Below are positions 21,415-32,700 of a DNA stretch of 64,000 bases, in pieces; the first letter of the stretch is position 1, and each line of letters starts with the position of its first letter. Below the pieces are notes generated by a model. That model did not search any database, was not told the DNA's origin, and worked only from the letters and a program-made list of their open reading frames with translations. The translations under genes and the position numbers were made by a program. The DNA is from Enchytraeus crypticus (Eukaryota > Annelida > Clitellata > Enchytraeida > Enchytraeidae): positions 1 through 64,000 of the forward strand of contig CAJHZI010000770.1 of the NCBI GenBank assembly GCA_905160935.1, written 5' to 3'.

Positions 21415-22735
21415 ATTAACTAAAATTCATAGAGTATTGAAGAGGCTCGCCATGGAGCAGCCTTTCATCAACAAGCCTATGTACTGCATTGATTGTGCAG
21501 TCATTTATGTACTCCTCTCTCTCTCTTTAGTGTTCTCTCAAGTGTATAGAAATATACGCGCAGACACAGACCATAAAATAAAAAATACATATAAAGATAT
21601 TTAAACGTTTATTTTTCTCAGAACCATAAAAAAGAGACAAGAGGAGTGAAATGAAACAGTAAATTCTGCTATACGACCACAAACCAAACAATACTATTAT
21701 CAATCATTTGACAGAAATTATCTTAGTTAACTGTTAAATCAATCCAATCAATCAAACAATCAATCAATTAATCAATCAATAAAGCGGTTGATAAACCACG
21801 TAGTTGCAACGATATGGAAAAACACCTGTGCTGAAGAGAAACACGGAGTTGTTTGAGAAACCAGTTCAAAACTAGTAAGAGAGGAAACAATGCGCCTGTT
21901 CCATCAGACATTATAATGTTACAATAGTAATATAATATAAATATAATATTAATATCAGACATTATAATGTTACAATTGTAATCAAGAAAAACCCACAACC
22001 AGTATTGTGCGTTTAGAAGTAGGCCTACCTCAACCGAACTTAGCACTAGAACAATTCGCACCAACCAATCACGACCACTGCTTACATTGGAAATTTAGAA
22101 GTAGGGGAACGGTCAGAATTTTTCGGGCACCCAGTAATGAATTAACAGGTCTCCTAGTATCTAATATGGACAGCTAAGTTAAACATTTTTCTGTAGTGTG
22201 TTCAATCTACACACCACAGAAAAAAGAGAGCTAGAGGAAGGCAGTTCACTGCGCTCTCCCCACTCTAACCACTGTAGACGAGAGCAACACAACAGTTCAA
22301 CTCTAGCGTCGCTTATACCGTAGATACATAATCAAACATGCATAGCACAAAACTAGTAAAGCTAATGTTAACGTCAGTTTCCCCAATCGAAAACGATGTC
22401 AGTGACGGGCAAGCCGAGGATTTGAACCCCGCACACACTGATCCGCGTATATCAGAACATGCATCTTGAATGCATATTAGAGTTTCTAAATGCATAAACC
22501 TAAGTAAATAGCGGTACATTGATCTAAAAATACACACAAATTCTATCACACACAAATGCACATACACACACACATACAACAAGCAGAAGTGTGTAATCAC
22601 ACACACACAGACACAAACACATAGACACAGTCACACCTAGGCATGCAAGGACATAACCTACAGTGACACTTGGACATATTAACAGCCAGACGTTTGTCCA
22701 CACACACGCACTAGCACGGATGTGATACAGGAAGT
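21415..22735. other. Intergenic, no gene seen
   Basis: AT-rich sequence with a short AATC run (21740-21780), a SINE-A remnant and CA-rich sequence at 22530-22640. No supported exon. Confidence 0.6.
22358..22446 (-). mobile_element. SINE-A copy, truncated
   Basis: Minus-strand 3' portion through the B box (GGATTTGAACCCC on plus); the tRNA head is cut. Confidence 0.75.
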
Positions 22736-22895
22736 CAATATTGTATAAAGTCTAATACAGTCCATATAATAGTCTATCATAATAGTCTATATTATAATAG
22801 ACTATTATAATAGACTATTATAATAGTCTATATTACAATAGTCTATATTATAATAGTCTATATTATAATAGTCTATATTATAATAGTCTATCAGA
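22735..22895. repeat. Palindromic TATTATAATAGTC array
   Basis: AATAGTCTATATTATAATAG units that switch strand partway (AATAGACTATTAT at 22795-22825), giving strong fold-back potential. Confidence 0.85.
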
Positions 22896-22899
22896 GGAT

Positions 22900-23185
22900 C
22901 TTGTCCTGCAGATCAGCAGTTCTCTCTCCTCATAGCCTCAAGCGTTTCCACCACCTACAACATAAATAATACAACATATTTACTACTACTTCAACTCGTT
23001 CTAACAAGGAAAGTTTTTAAATTATCCTCTGAAATCATATCTTCGCCTTTAAGTCAAACTCTAAATGCAGCAATATAATAATAACTTTAGCGTCTCAATA
23101 GAGTGTTCATCTACAACATACAATAGACTACTCAACAGCTGCAGAGGCTTTGAGAGTGTCGTCCAGAGCAGATATTGATTAAAGA
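22900..23185 (-). other. Two exon-like fragments downstream of BAG6
   Basis: Minus strand TTGTAG then VVETLEAMRRENC and stop (about 22910-22955); and ALDDTLKASAAVE then stop (about 23130-23172). They look codon-like but no upstream gene is seen. Could be a BAG6 alternative 3' end or remains of a small gene. Confidence 0.25.
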
Positions 23186-23224
23186 AAATTAGTTAATATT
23201 CATCGTCACTTAACGATTAAGAAA

Positions 23225-23738
23225 TATCATCAATCAATCAATCAATCAATCACTCAGTTACCACTAGAGCTGCCACAGCTGTGTTAATATCATCAATCAA
23301 TCAATCAATCAATCACTCAGTTACCACTAGAGCTGCCACAGCTGTGTTAATATCATCAATCAATCAATCAATCAATCACTCAGTTACCACTAGAGCTGCT
23401 ACAGCTGTGTTAATATCATCAATCAATCAATCAATCACTCAGTTACCACTAGAGTTACCTACTCAGTTACCACTAGAGCTGCTACAGCTGTGTTAATATC
23501 ATCAATCAATCAATCAATCAATCAATCATCCACCCAGCTACCACTGGATCTGCCACAGCTGTGTTAATATATCATCAATCAATCAATCAATCCATCAATC
23601 AACCAATCAATCATTGAGTCACCCAGCTACCACTAGAGCTGCTACAGCTGTGTTAATATATCATCAATCACTCAATCAATCAATCAGCAATCAATCTATC
23701 AATCAAACGGTTACCACTAGAGATGCGTTAATATATCG

Positions 23739-23785
<47 letters not shown>

Positions 23786-23820
23786 GTTACCACTACTGCT
23801 GTGTATCAATCAGTCAGTCT
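23225..23820. repeat. AATC array with embedded exon-like fragments
   Basis: Units of 55-90 bp. On the minus strand each carries TTAACACAG, CTGTGGCAGCTCTAGTG and GTAACTGAG, that is an acceptor, about 17 bases, and a donor, separated by GATT runs. Confidence 0.85.
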
Positions 23821-23848
23821 AGGACAACTTGAAGGCTGTAGATCATAC

Positions 23849-25191
23849 TAAAGATGGGAATTTTATGAATTTCCAGAGTTCGGTTCGGTTTGTTGAAAAT
23901 GAAAGTTCGGTTCGGGTTCGGTTCTAACAAGGGTTCGGTTCGGGTTCGGTTTGTTTCCAACTCGCAAGAGTTCGATTCGAGTTCGAAATGGTTTGGTTTG
24001 GATAATGTTGCAATTGTTTAACATTACTTATAATAATCATGGTTATGACAAACATGTTTAAAATGGTTTGTGGTAAATATGCTTAAAAATTCATTAAGTC
24101 ATAATAGCTGCCACATTTTTCACCTGGGTAAAAATATGACCATGAAAAAAGGAGAGGAGTGGTATTTACTCCTGTACATTTCTTAAAATATTGTTAGTTG
24201 ACCAACAAATGTTTCATAATAGAGATATTTAGCTTTATTATTGTTTCTGAAATATTCTCCTTGATTATAACGAGCAAATAGAATGCTTCATCAGTTTTTA
24301 AATTTTTATTGTCACTATAGGCCTATATTTTAGATACGTTTATAATTAAGTGGAAATGTCTTGGCTAAAATTTGATCCAATATTTCAGAGACAAAGTGTA
24401 ATTTAGTAACATAAAAATGTCAAATAAAGGTGATTTGGTAAACACGTGTACTTCCATAGAAAAATGATCATAATATACACCGTTTGCTATCAACTGACCA
24501 GTAATAAGCTTCATAATTTACCTTAGGGTTTCAAATTTTAAACTCTCGGATCAATTATGAAGTTACGAAAATAGTTATGAAATTATAGCATTGCTATGGT
24601 GCAAAATAATTTACTCCAGATGGTCTAAACACATATGTCGTATATAATTATTTGTAAATCTGGCTGCAAAAATATTAAGGTAGCACACTAAAATTAGAAC
24701 AAATTCATAATTTGAATTTAACCAGAACAAATCCACCTAGATTGAGTCAAGCATTTTCAGATTTTTACGAAATACTCTCATCACTTTTGTCTCTTTGATA
24801 TTAATCTTCATTCCATATTTCAATGCCCATCATTCAGAATATCCATTATCTTCTATAGGCCCGTCTCGCTTCCCGCTACCATTCCTTTGTACCTCTACCA
24901 TTTTAAAATTTGTGTCGGAACCAGCCTTACCTGAATATATGCCGTTAGATACTGTAAGACTTGTAAATGCAAAAACTAATATAAATTATACATTTGTATT
25001 GTTCTTACTATCTTTATTTAATGTCAGGCTGGTGAAGAAGAAAGGAACTACAAGAGTTTGGTTCAGTTCGGTTTAGACGAAGTCTGGGCTCGGGTTCGGT
25101 TCGGTTCGGCCAGAGTCTGGGTTCGGGTTCGGTTCGGTCAAAATTCTAGATTTTAGGGTTCGGTTCGGGTTCGGTTCGATTCCCATCTCTA
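23849..25191. mobile_element. hAT-like non-autonomous DNA transposon
   Basis: Ends are imperfect terminal inverted repeats (TAAAGATGGGAA on the left; TTCCCATCTCTA on the right), flanked by an 8-bp target-site duplication GATCATAC at 23841-23848 and 25192-25199. An 8-bp duplication is the hAT signature. Both subterminal regions are packed with GGTTCGGTTC-type repeats, typical transposase-binding arrays. No transposase frame is seen in the 1343 bp, so it would need a transposase in trans. It lies in the BAG6 3' UTR, 13 bp past the stop. Confidence 0.82.
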
Positions 25192-25204
25192 GATCATACC
25201 TCGC

Positions 25205-25492
25205 TCAGTCGTGCTGCTGCTGTTGGTTGTTGAAGCATGCCTCAGCGCTGGGATATCTGAGGGGAGAGTAGTCAGGGTCCCCGGCCACTCGACGTCTGAT
25301 CTCCACACTGATCTCCTCTCTGTACGCTCTCACCAGCTCTCCGTCATTTCTTACATCCCGCGCTAGATCCTGCGCCGTGCTGCCGCTCAGCGACGTCGCA
25401 CCGACAACCTGCGCGGCGCGCTCTATCTCGCGCGGTATAGTAGCACAGGCGTCAGCCATCTGTCCCGTGTTCTGACTAGACTGTGACATCAC
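25205..25492 (-). CDS. BAG6: BAG6 exon 23, mini-BAG C-terminus
   Basis: Residues 1394-1488. Starts [38 protein letters not shown] and [15 protein letters not shown], then [16 protein letters not shown], match the human C-terminus (DPNYSPQRFPNAQRAF). Binds UBL4A in the human complex. Ends in a short Gln run and TGA at 25205-25207. Confidence 0.97.
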   Translation of the reverse strand: MMSQSSQNTGQMADACATIPREIERAAQVVGATSLSGSTAQDLARDVRNDGELVRAYREEISVEIRRRVAGDPDYSPLRYPSAEACFNNQQQQHD

Positions 25493-26741
25493 CTGAGAGG
25501 TGCAGCATCAATTAATCAATCAATCAGTCATTCAATTAATCAATCAATCAATCATTCAATTAATCAATCAGAGCATTAATCAATCAACCAAGCAATCAAT
25601 TAATTAAACTATTAATCAACATCAACAAAAGCGTCACAATGCTTAACAATACCAATTTAAAAGTTTCTGATAAAGTAAACTAATTTAATGCAGATGAAAA
25701 GAAGAAAAGTCACCTAGCTGCCAGCACTTAATAGTACAGCGTTTATCAAGCTGCCAGCAATTAATAGTACAGCATTTATCAAGCTGCCAGCACTTAATAG
25801 TACAGCGTTTATCAAGCTGCCAGCACTTAATAGTACAGTGTGTATCGAGCAGCCAGCACTTAACAGTACAGCGCTTATCAAGCTGTCAGCACTTTTTAAT
25901 AGTACAGCATTTATCAAGCTGTCAGTACTTCATCGTAGAGCCCTTATGAAGCTGTCAGCACTTAATAGTACAGCATTTATCAAGCTGTCAGTACTTCATA
26001 GTACAGCGCTTATCAAGCTGTCAGCACTTAATAGTACAGCATTTATCAAGCTGTCAGTACTTCATAGTACAGCCCTTATCAAGCTGTCAACACTTAATAG
26101 TACAGCATTTATCAAGCTGTCAGTACTTCATAGTACAGCGCTTATCAAGCTGTCAGCACTTAATAGTACAGCGTTCATCAAGCTGTCAGCATTTAATAGT
26201 ACAGCATTATCAAGCTGTCAGTACTTCATAGTACAGCGTTTATCACGCTGTCAGTACTTCATAGTACAGCGTTTATCAAGCTGTCAGTACTTCATAGTAC
26301 AGCGTTTATCAAGCTGCCAGCACTTAATAGTACAGCGTTTATCAAGTTGTCAGTACTTCATAGTACAGCGCTTATCAAGCTGTCAGTACTTCATAGTACT
26401 GCGTCAAGTTTACCTTATACAGTAACATTGTGTGAGTTCGTGTAAGAGTGCATGCGTCTGTGTGTATGTGTGTATGTGTTACTAACCTTACGACGCTTGC
26501 TCGCCATGCCAGAGATGTAGGCGTCACTGAAGGTTGGCTGTGGATGCTGTCGTCTCTGTCTCACTGCGTCACGTGTCATCACTGGTATCCACTCCTAACA
26601 CATCAATCAATCAATCAATCAATCAATTAATCAACCAACCAATCAATCAATCAATTAATCAACCAATCAATCAATCAATTAATCAACCAACCAACCAATC
26701 AATGAATCAACCAACCAATCAATCAATCAAAATCAATCAAT

Positions 26742-26776
<35 letters not shown>

Positions 26777-29539
26777 ACAATCAATAAATCTTCAAATAAT
26801 AAGCGCTAACATTTACAATTAAGATACATATGACATGACGTGATGTCATCACTTAATAATACTCAATATAAGATACATAGTGCTTTGTCGTCTTTTTATG
26901 GCACGTGCAGTTTATGATTGGTCACCAGAAACCCGTACACAACACGGCGTATAACCAATACTAAGAAACACAAACTCTCACATACACACCTCATCAGCCA
27001 AGACTAAACAAACTCACACACACACACACACACACAAATACACACACACAGACCTCAGGCACAACACTGTGCCAGTCCTAGCACAACATGAGCACACAGA
27101 CCTCAGGCACAACATGAGCACACAGACCTCAGGCACAACATGAGCACACAGACCTCAGGCACAACACCAGCACACAGACCTCAGGCACAACGCTGTGCCA
27201 GTCCTCAGAGCCGAGCACGACGTCTACAGCTGCAGCAGGGTCTTCCTGTAGAGAGGGGGGCGGTGCCAGTCTAGACAACGTCTCCGTGCTGATCCGTGCT
27301 CTCATCACTCCGTCACTGCTCTCCTGTCAATCAATCAGCCACATCAATCAATCACATCAATCAATCACTCAATCAATCACATCAATCAATCACTCAATCA
27401 ATCAATCAATAAATCAAGCAAGCAATCACATTAACCTATCTATCAAAAAAGCAATCAATCTATAAATCCAGCTATCATCAATCTATAATTCAAGCAATCA
27501 ATCAATCAAGCAATAAATCTATAAATCAAGCTGTCAATCTACAAATCAAACAATCAATCACATCAATCAATTAATCAATCAAGCAATCAATCACATCATA
27601 TCAATCAAATCAATCAATTAATCAATCAAGCCACTAATCAGTCACATCAATCAATCAATCAAGAAATCAATCTATTAACCAAGCATCAGTCAAGGATCAG
27701 TCATTCAATCGCTGAATTAAATTTATCACATCAATAAACTACTGATTTCATTCAGAAACAGCGGTAACAATCAGTGCATGACTGTCATGCACTCAGCAGT
27801 GAATGACTGTCATGGTCATGCATCCACTGATCTCTCAGACTAATTGCAAGGCTGAGACTCAAATTTGACAAATATTTCACGAAAGTAGTACGGTAAATCA
27901 AATGAGAATAACAGGTTTCCCAGGCAGTAGTGCATCGTAAATCCACAGCGAATCTCTAGGTGCAGGGTTCATCACTCCCAGTGCTGGCTCTATCACAGGC
28001 AGGCTTTACACACGAGACACTAACGCTAAACTGGCTGGAGCCAGTGGCAATATTGGTAAGATACTCGACCGCTGATCAGTATGTGCGGGGTTCAAATCCT
28101 GGACTCGCCCGTAACTGGCATTGCTTTCGAGTGAGGAAACTAGCATTAACATAAGCTTTTTAAACAACGCTTTGAGAGAGTGATAGATAGAGAGAGAGAG
28201 ACATAGCTCGATAGAGCGATAGAGAGAGAGATAGATAGATAGAGAGAGAGAGATATAGAGAGAGAGATATCGTACCACATCTCTCATCTCCTCGTCGACA
28301 CTGGAGGCAGCACTAGCGAATGACTCGTGGGAGGAGCTACTGGAACACTGGCTCCTCCCCTCTCCCTTAGGCTCCTCCTCTTCTCTCTCTGCCCCACCAG
28401 AAGCTCTAACTCCTGCTGAATTACAAGCTGCTACCCCATGCATGCCTACTGCAACACCTGCAGGATCAGAAGTACCACTTACACTAGAGCTAACAGACAC
28501 TGTGGAGCCCCCTACCACCCCGTTCACTAGTGGCCCACCACCCACATTCATCACCCCAGAATCCCTTACCCCACCCAGAACACCCAACGACCCAGGGGTG
28601 GGGTTCAGTGGGATAGCAGTGGAGCGTACTATGTAGCGCTGCACCGCTGAGTCTGGTAGAGTGACCGTGGGCACAACCTGGTGTATCTGTGACAGCGCCA
28701 TCTGGGTCATCCAGGCTCTCATAGCAGGGTTAACATCTGTGGCCATGGCATTCTATGATACAACAACAACAACAACAACATCTGTAGCCATGGCGTTCTA
28801 TCATACAACAACAACAACAACATCTGGGTTATCCAAGCTCTCATAGCAGGGTTAACATCTGTGGCCATGGCGTTCTATGATACAACAACAACAACAACAA
28901 CATTTGTAGCCATCACTTTCTATCATACAACAACAACAACATCTGGGTCATCCAAGCTCTCATAGCGGGGTTAACATCTGTGGCCATGGCGTTCTATGAT
29001 ACAACAACAACAACATCTGTAGCCACGGCGTTCTATCATACAACAACAACAACAACACCTGGGTCATCCAAGCTCTCATAGCAGGGTTAACAACTGTAGC
29101 CATGGCATTCTATGATACAACAACAACAACAACATCTGTATTCTATAGTGTGATCTTCAATCACACTATAGAATGTAGCCAACTGATTGAACCGAACTGA
29201 AACTAAGTGTTTGATTAACATACCAGTCTATTGATTGACTCATGACTCGATTGATTGATTGATTAAAATACCAGTCTATTGATTGATTGATTGATTGACA
29301 TACCAGTCTGTTGGTAAAGATAGAGTCTAGGGAAGCAGTTCCACCCACTAGCCCCACTCTACCCAGTGTTATGAACTCGTGACTTGCTGTGCGCAGAGCC
29401 TCAAACAAACGTCTCGCAAACCCACTGTCAGCTGTTGAACAAACACACAGGGGGTGATATCAACAACAGCGAGCATGGTGTTAGGCAGAGAGAGAGAGAG
29501 AGAGAGGGAAGAGAGACAGAGAGAGAGGGAGAGAGAAGA

Positions 29540-29637
<98 letters not shown>

Positions 29638-29705
29638 AGTATAGAGCAGAGAGAGAGGGAGATAGAGATAGAAAGATAGAGAGAGAGAGATAGAGAGAGA
29701 GAGAT

Positions 29706-29760
<55 letters not shown>

Positions 29761-32700
29761 GAGAGACTACAACTAACTAAAGTGCACTCAGTCGACAACT
29801 AAATACAGATAGAGATATGTCACTTATAAAACATCAGAGTCTAAGGGATATAACGATATTACTTTGGCTACACGATTGATAAGTTTCATCATCATCATCA
29901 TCATCCTCCCTTGAATCCCAGTTTAACCAGGGTCGGGATACGAATAGACTGTCTCAAATCCTCTCTGTCCTACACCACACCACCAGCCAATCCCCTATTT
30001 GAGACTTTTCCATTCGTTTAAATTTTTGTAGCAATTTCTGAAGCACAGGCGCTCAACAACCGAATGCCCTTTCTGACGTTGGTATGGATCTTAGTGGTTT
30101 AGTCGCCTTCTACGACACGTGCAGTCACCGGTTGGTCATTCTTCAAACAACCCGGACACAACACGGGGATTGATAAGTTTAATCAAGGAAAAAAAACTTC
30201 ATTCAGAACCAGGCTTGGCATTGGCTGGAGCCAGTGGCGAAGTCGGTAAGATACTCGACCGCGGGTCAGTATGTGCGGGGTTCAAATCCTGGGCTCGTCC
30301 GTCACTGACATCGCTTTGAGTGACGAAACTGACGTTAACTTTAGCTTTTAGCTTTTTTTTGCACTGTCAGAAGAGTTAAGGCTTTAGGATCACCATTATA
30401 TAAATCAAGTTCTATGTTATTCAGTATTACATACACTCAGCCCTATGTTATTCAGTGCTACATACACTCAGCTCTATGTTATTCAGTGCTACATACTCTC
30501 TCTGCTGTTTGTTATTCAGTGCTATTTACTCTCTGCTGTTTGCTATTCAGTGCTACATACGCTCAGCTCTAAGTTATTCAGTGCTACATACGCTCAGCTG
30601 TGAGGATCATCAGGCAGATTTCTCTCAGCTTAGCTCTGATGTACTCCAGTATCGTCTCTAGAAAATTTATACCATCTCTCGCCCTCACCTCAGCCTGTAG
30701 TCCATAACAACATAGAGTGTTTACAATCCTCACCAATCAATCACAACATAGAGTGTTTACACTCCTCACCAATCAATCACAATATAGAGTGTTTACACTC
30801 TCATCAATCAATCAACAGAATGTTTACACTCCTCACCAATCAATCACAACACAGAGTGTTTACACTCTCATCCATCAATCATAAGACAGAGTGTTTACAC
30901 TCTCATCAATCAATCAACAGAGTGTTTACACTCCTCACCAATCAATCACAACACAGAGAGAGTATTCACACTCTCATCCATCAATCATAAGACAGAGTGT
31001 TTACGCTCTCATCAATCAATCAACAGAGTGTTTACACTCTAATCAATCAATCAACAGAGTGTTTACACTCTCGTCAATCAACAGTGTTTACACTCTCATC
31101 AATCAATCAACAGAGTGTTTACACTCCTAATCAATCAATCAACAGAGTGTTTACACAATCGTCAATCAATCAACAGTGTTTACACAATCGTCAATCAATC
31201 AACAGAGTGTTTACACAATCGTCAATCAATCAACAGAGTGTTTACAATCCTAATCAATCAATATCAATTAGCTATCTTATTAAACAGTAAATAGTTAATC
31301 ATTAGTTTCATAATTTAGCATAAATCACAGCAAACAACTTACACAAGCAGCGATCAGCTCAGGTCTCAAACTTTCCACAATTCCTTCCACGGCCTCTCTC
31401 ACTCTATCCTCACTCACTTCTGTTGGCGTCGTGCCAGCAGCCTGTGTTGGCGCCGTGCCAGCAGCCTGCGTTGGCGCCGTGCCAGGTAGCCTGAGAACAC
31501 TGGAGCGCAGGAACTGCTGGAGGGGTTGACGCAGAGCCTCGAGAGGCGCCGCCTGTCCAAAGAACAGAATCATCAGATCTCCCAGAGACATGTTCTGAGC
31601 CACCGTGTTGAACAGGTCTGATAGCAGTCCTGTAGCAATCAATCAATCAGTCAATCAATCAATCAGTCAATCAATCAATCAGTCAATCAATCAAATAATC
31701 AATAATTCACTTAATCCATAAATAGATCAATCAATCAAGCCATCAAGCAATCAATCAGTTAATCAAGCAATCATTCAGACGATCAGTTGATGCAGTGTAG
31801 TCAAGAGATATCAATCAGCAACAGTGTATTATTAACTAAAGGAGTTAATTAAGCAAGTCAATGAAAACAAATAAATCAAATCAATCAATAAGAATCTAAC
31901 GTCCGGTTCTTCGCCATAAAGCAGTCATGGACGAAAAGGTCTAGTCTCAGAAGATCAATTTAGTATGGAAACAGTAGAGCAATCAATCCATATAATATTT
32001 ATCAATCAAAAACACCAGCTAGGGTATAATCCTAGCTGATTCGATGAATCAATCAACAGACCGACCTTCACCAGCAGCTATGGTGTACTCCTGACCCAGC
32101 CCTGCTAAGAACTCCTGTATAGACCCAGCTACCGGCTGCTGACCAAACAGCTGGGCCGTGATCCCCTGCAGCATCCTAGCAAACATGTCCACCCCCGCAC
32201 CCCCGCCTTGTTGTAGCTGTCTACCCTGCTGACCGGCCTGAAACTGCGGGGGAAAAGAAAAGACAGTAGGTGGAGGTCTGTTGGGGGGAAAGGGGTTGCG
32301 AGCAGCCCTACCTGCAGGTCTAGAGGGGGAGGCTGAGCCCCCTGTAGACGAGGAGGAGGCGCTCGCCATGCTACGCCTCAGCCCTGCCATGAAGTCTTCA
32401 CCGGGTCCACCCGCAGCGCCTGCTGTAGCCCTGCTAGATGTTGTCATGGGCACCGAGCCAGCCAGCGTGTCGTCCTCATCGTCTCCTGCAATCAATCAAT
32501 AGATCAATCGTTCAGTGAATAAATCAATCACTCCATCATTAAATGAATAAATCAATTAATCAACCATTGCATAAATCAATCAATCCACTAAGCAATGAAA
32601 AAATCAATCACTCCATCAATCGATGCATAAATCAATCAATCCACCAATCAATGAATAAATCCATCAATCAGTTAATCTATCAATCCTTCATTCAATTAAT

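Noticed and set aside
24795-25076. 93-residue plus-strand frame
   Set aside because: Lies inside the hAT-like element, AT-rich, without transposase motifs.
25838-26425. 195-residue plus-strand frame ([10 protein letters not shown] repeats)
   Set aside because: Intronic BAG6 minisatellite read in frame.
30715-31262. Regular 30-bp repeats resembling a CRISPR array
   Set aside because: Repeats are contiguous without unique spacers and lie in an intron of an animal gene.
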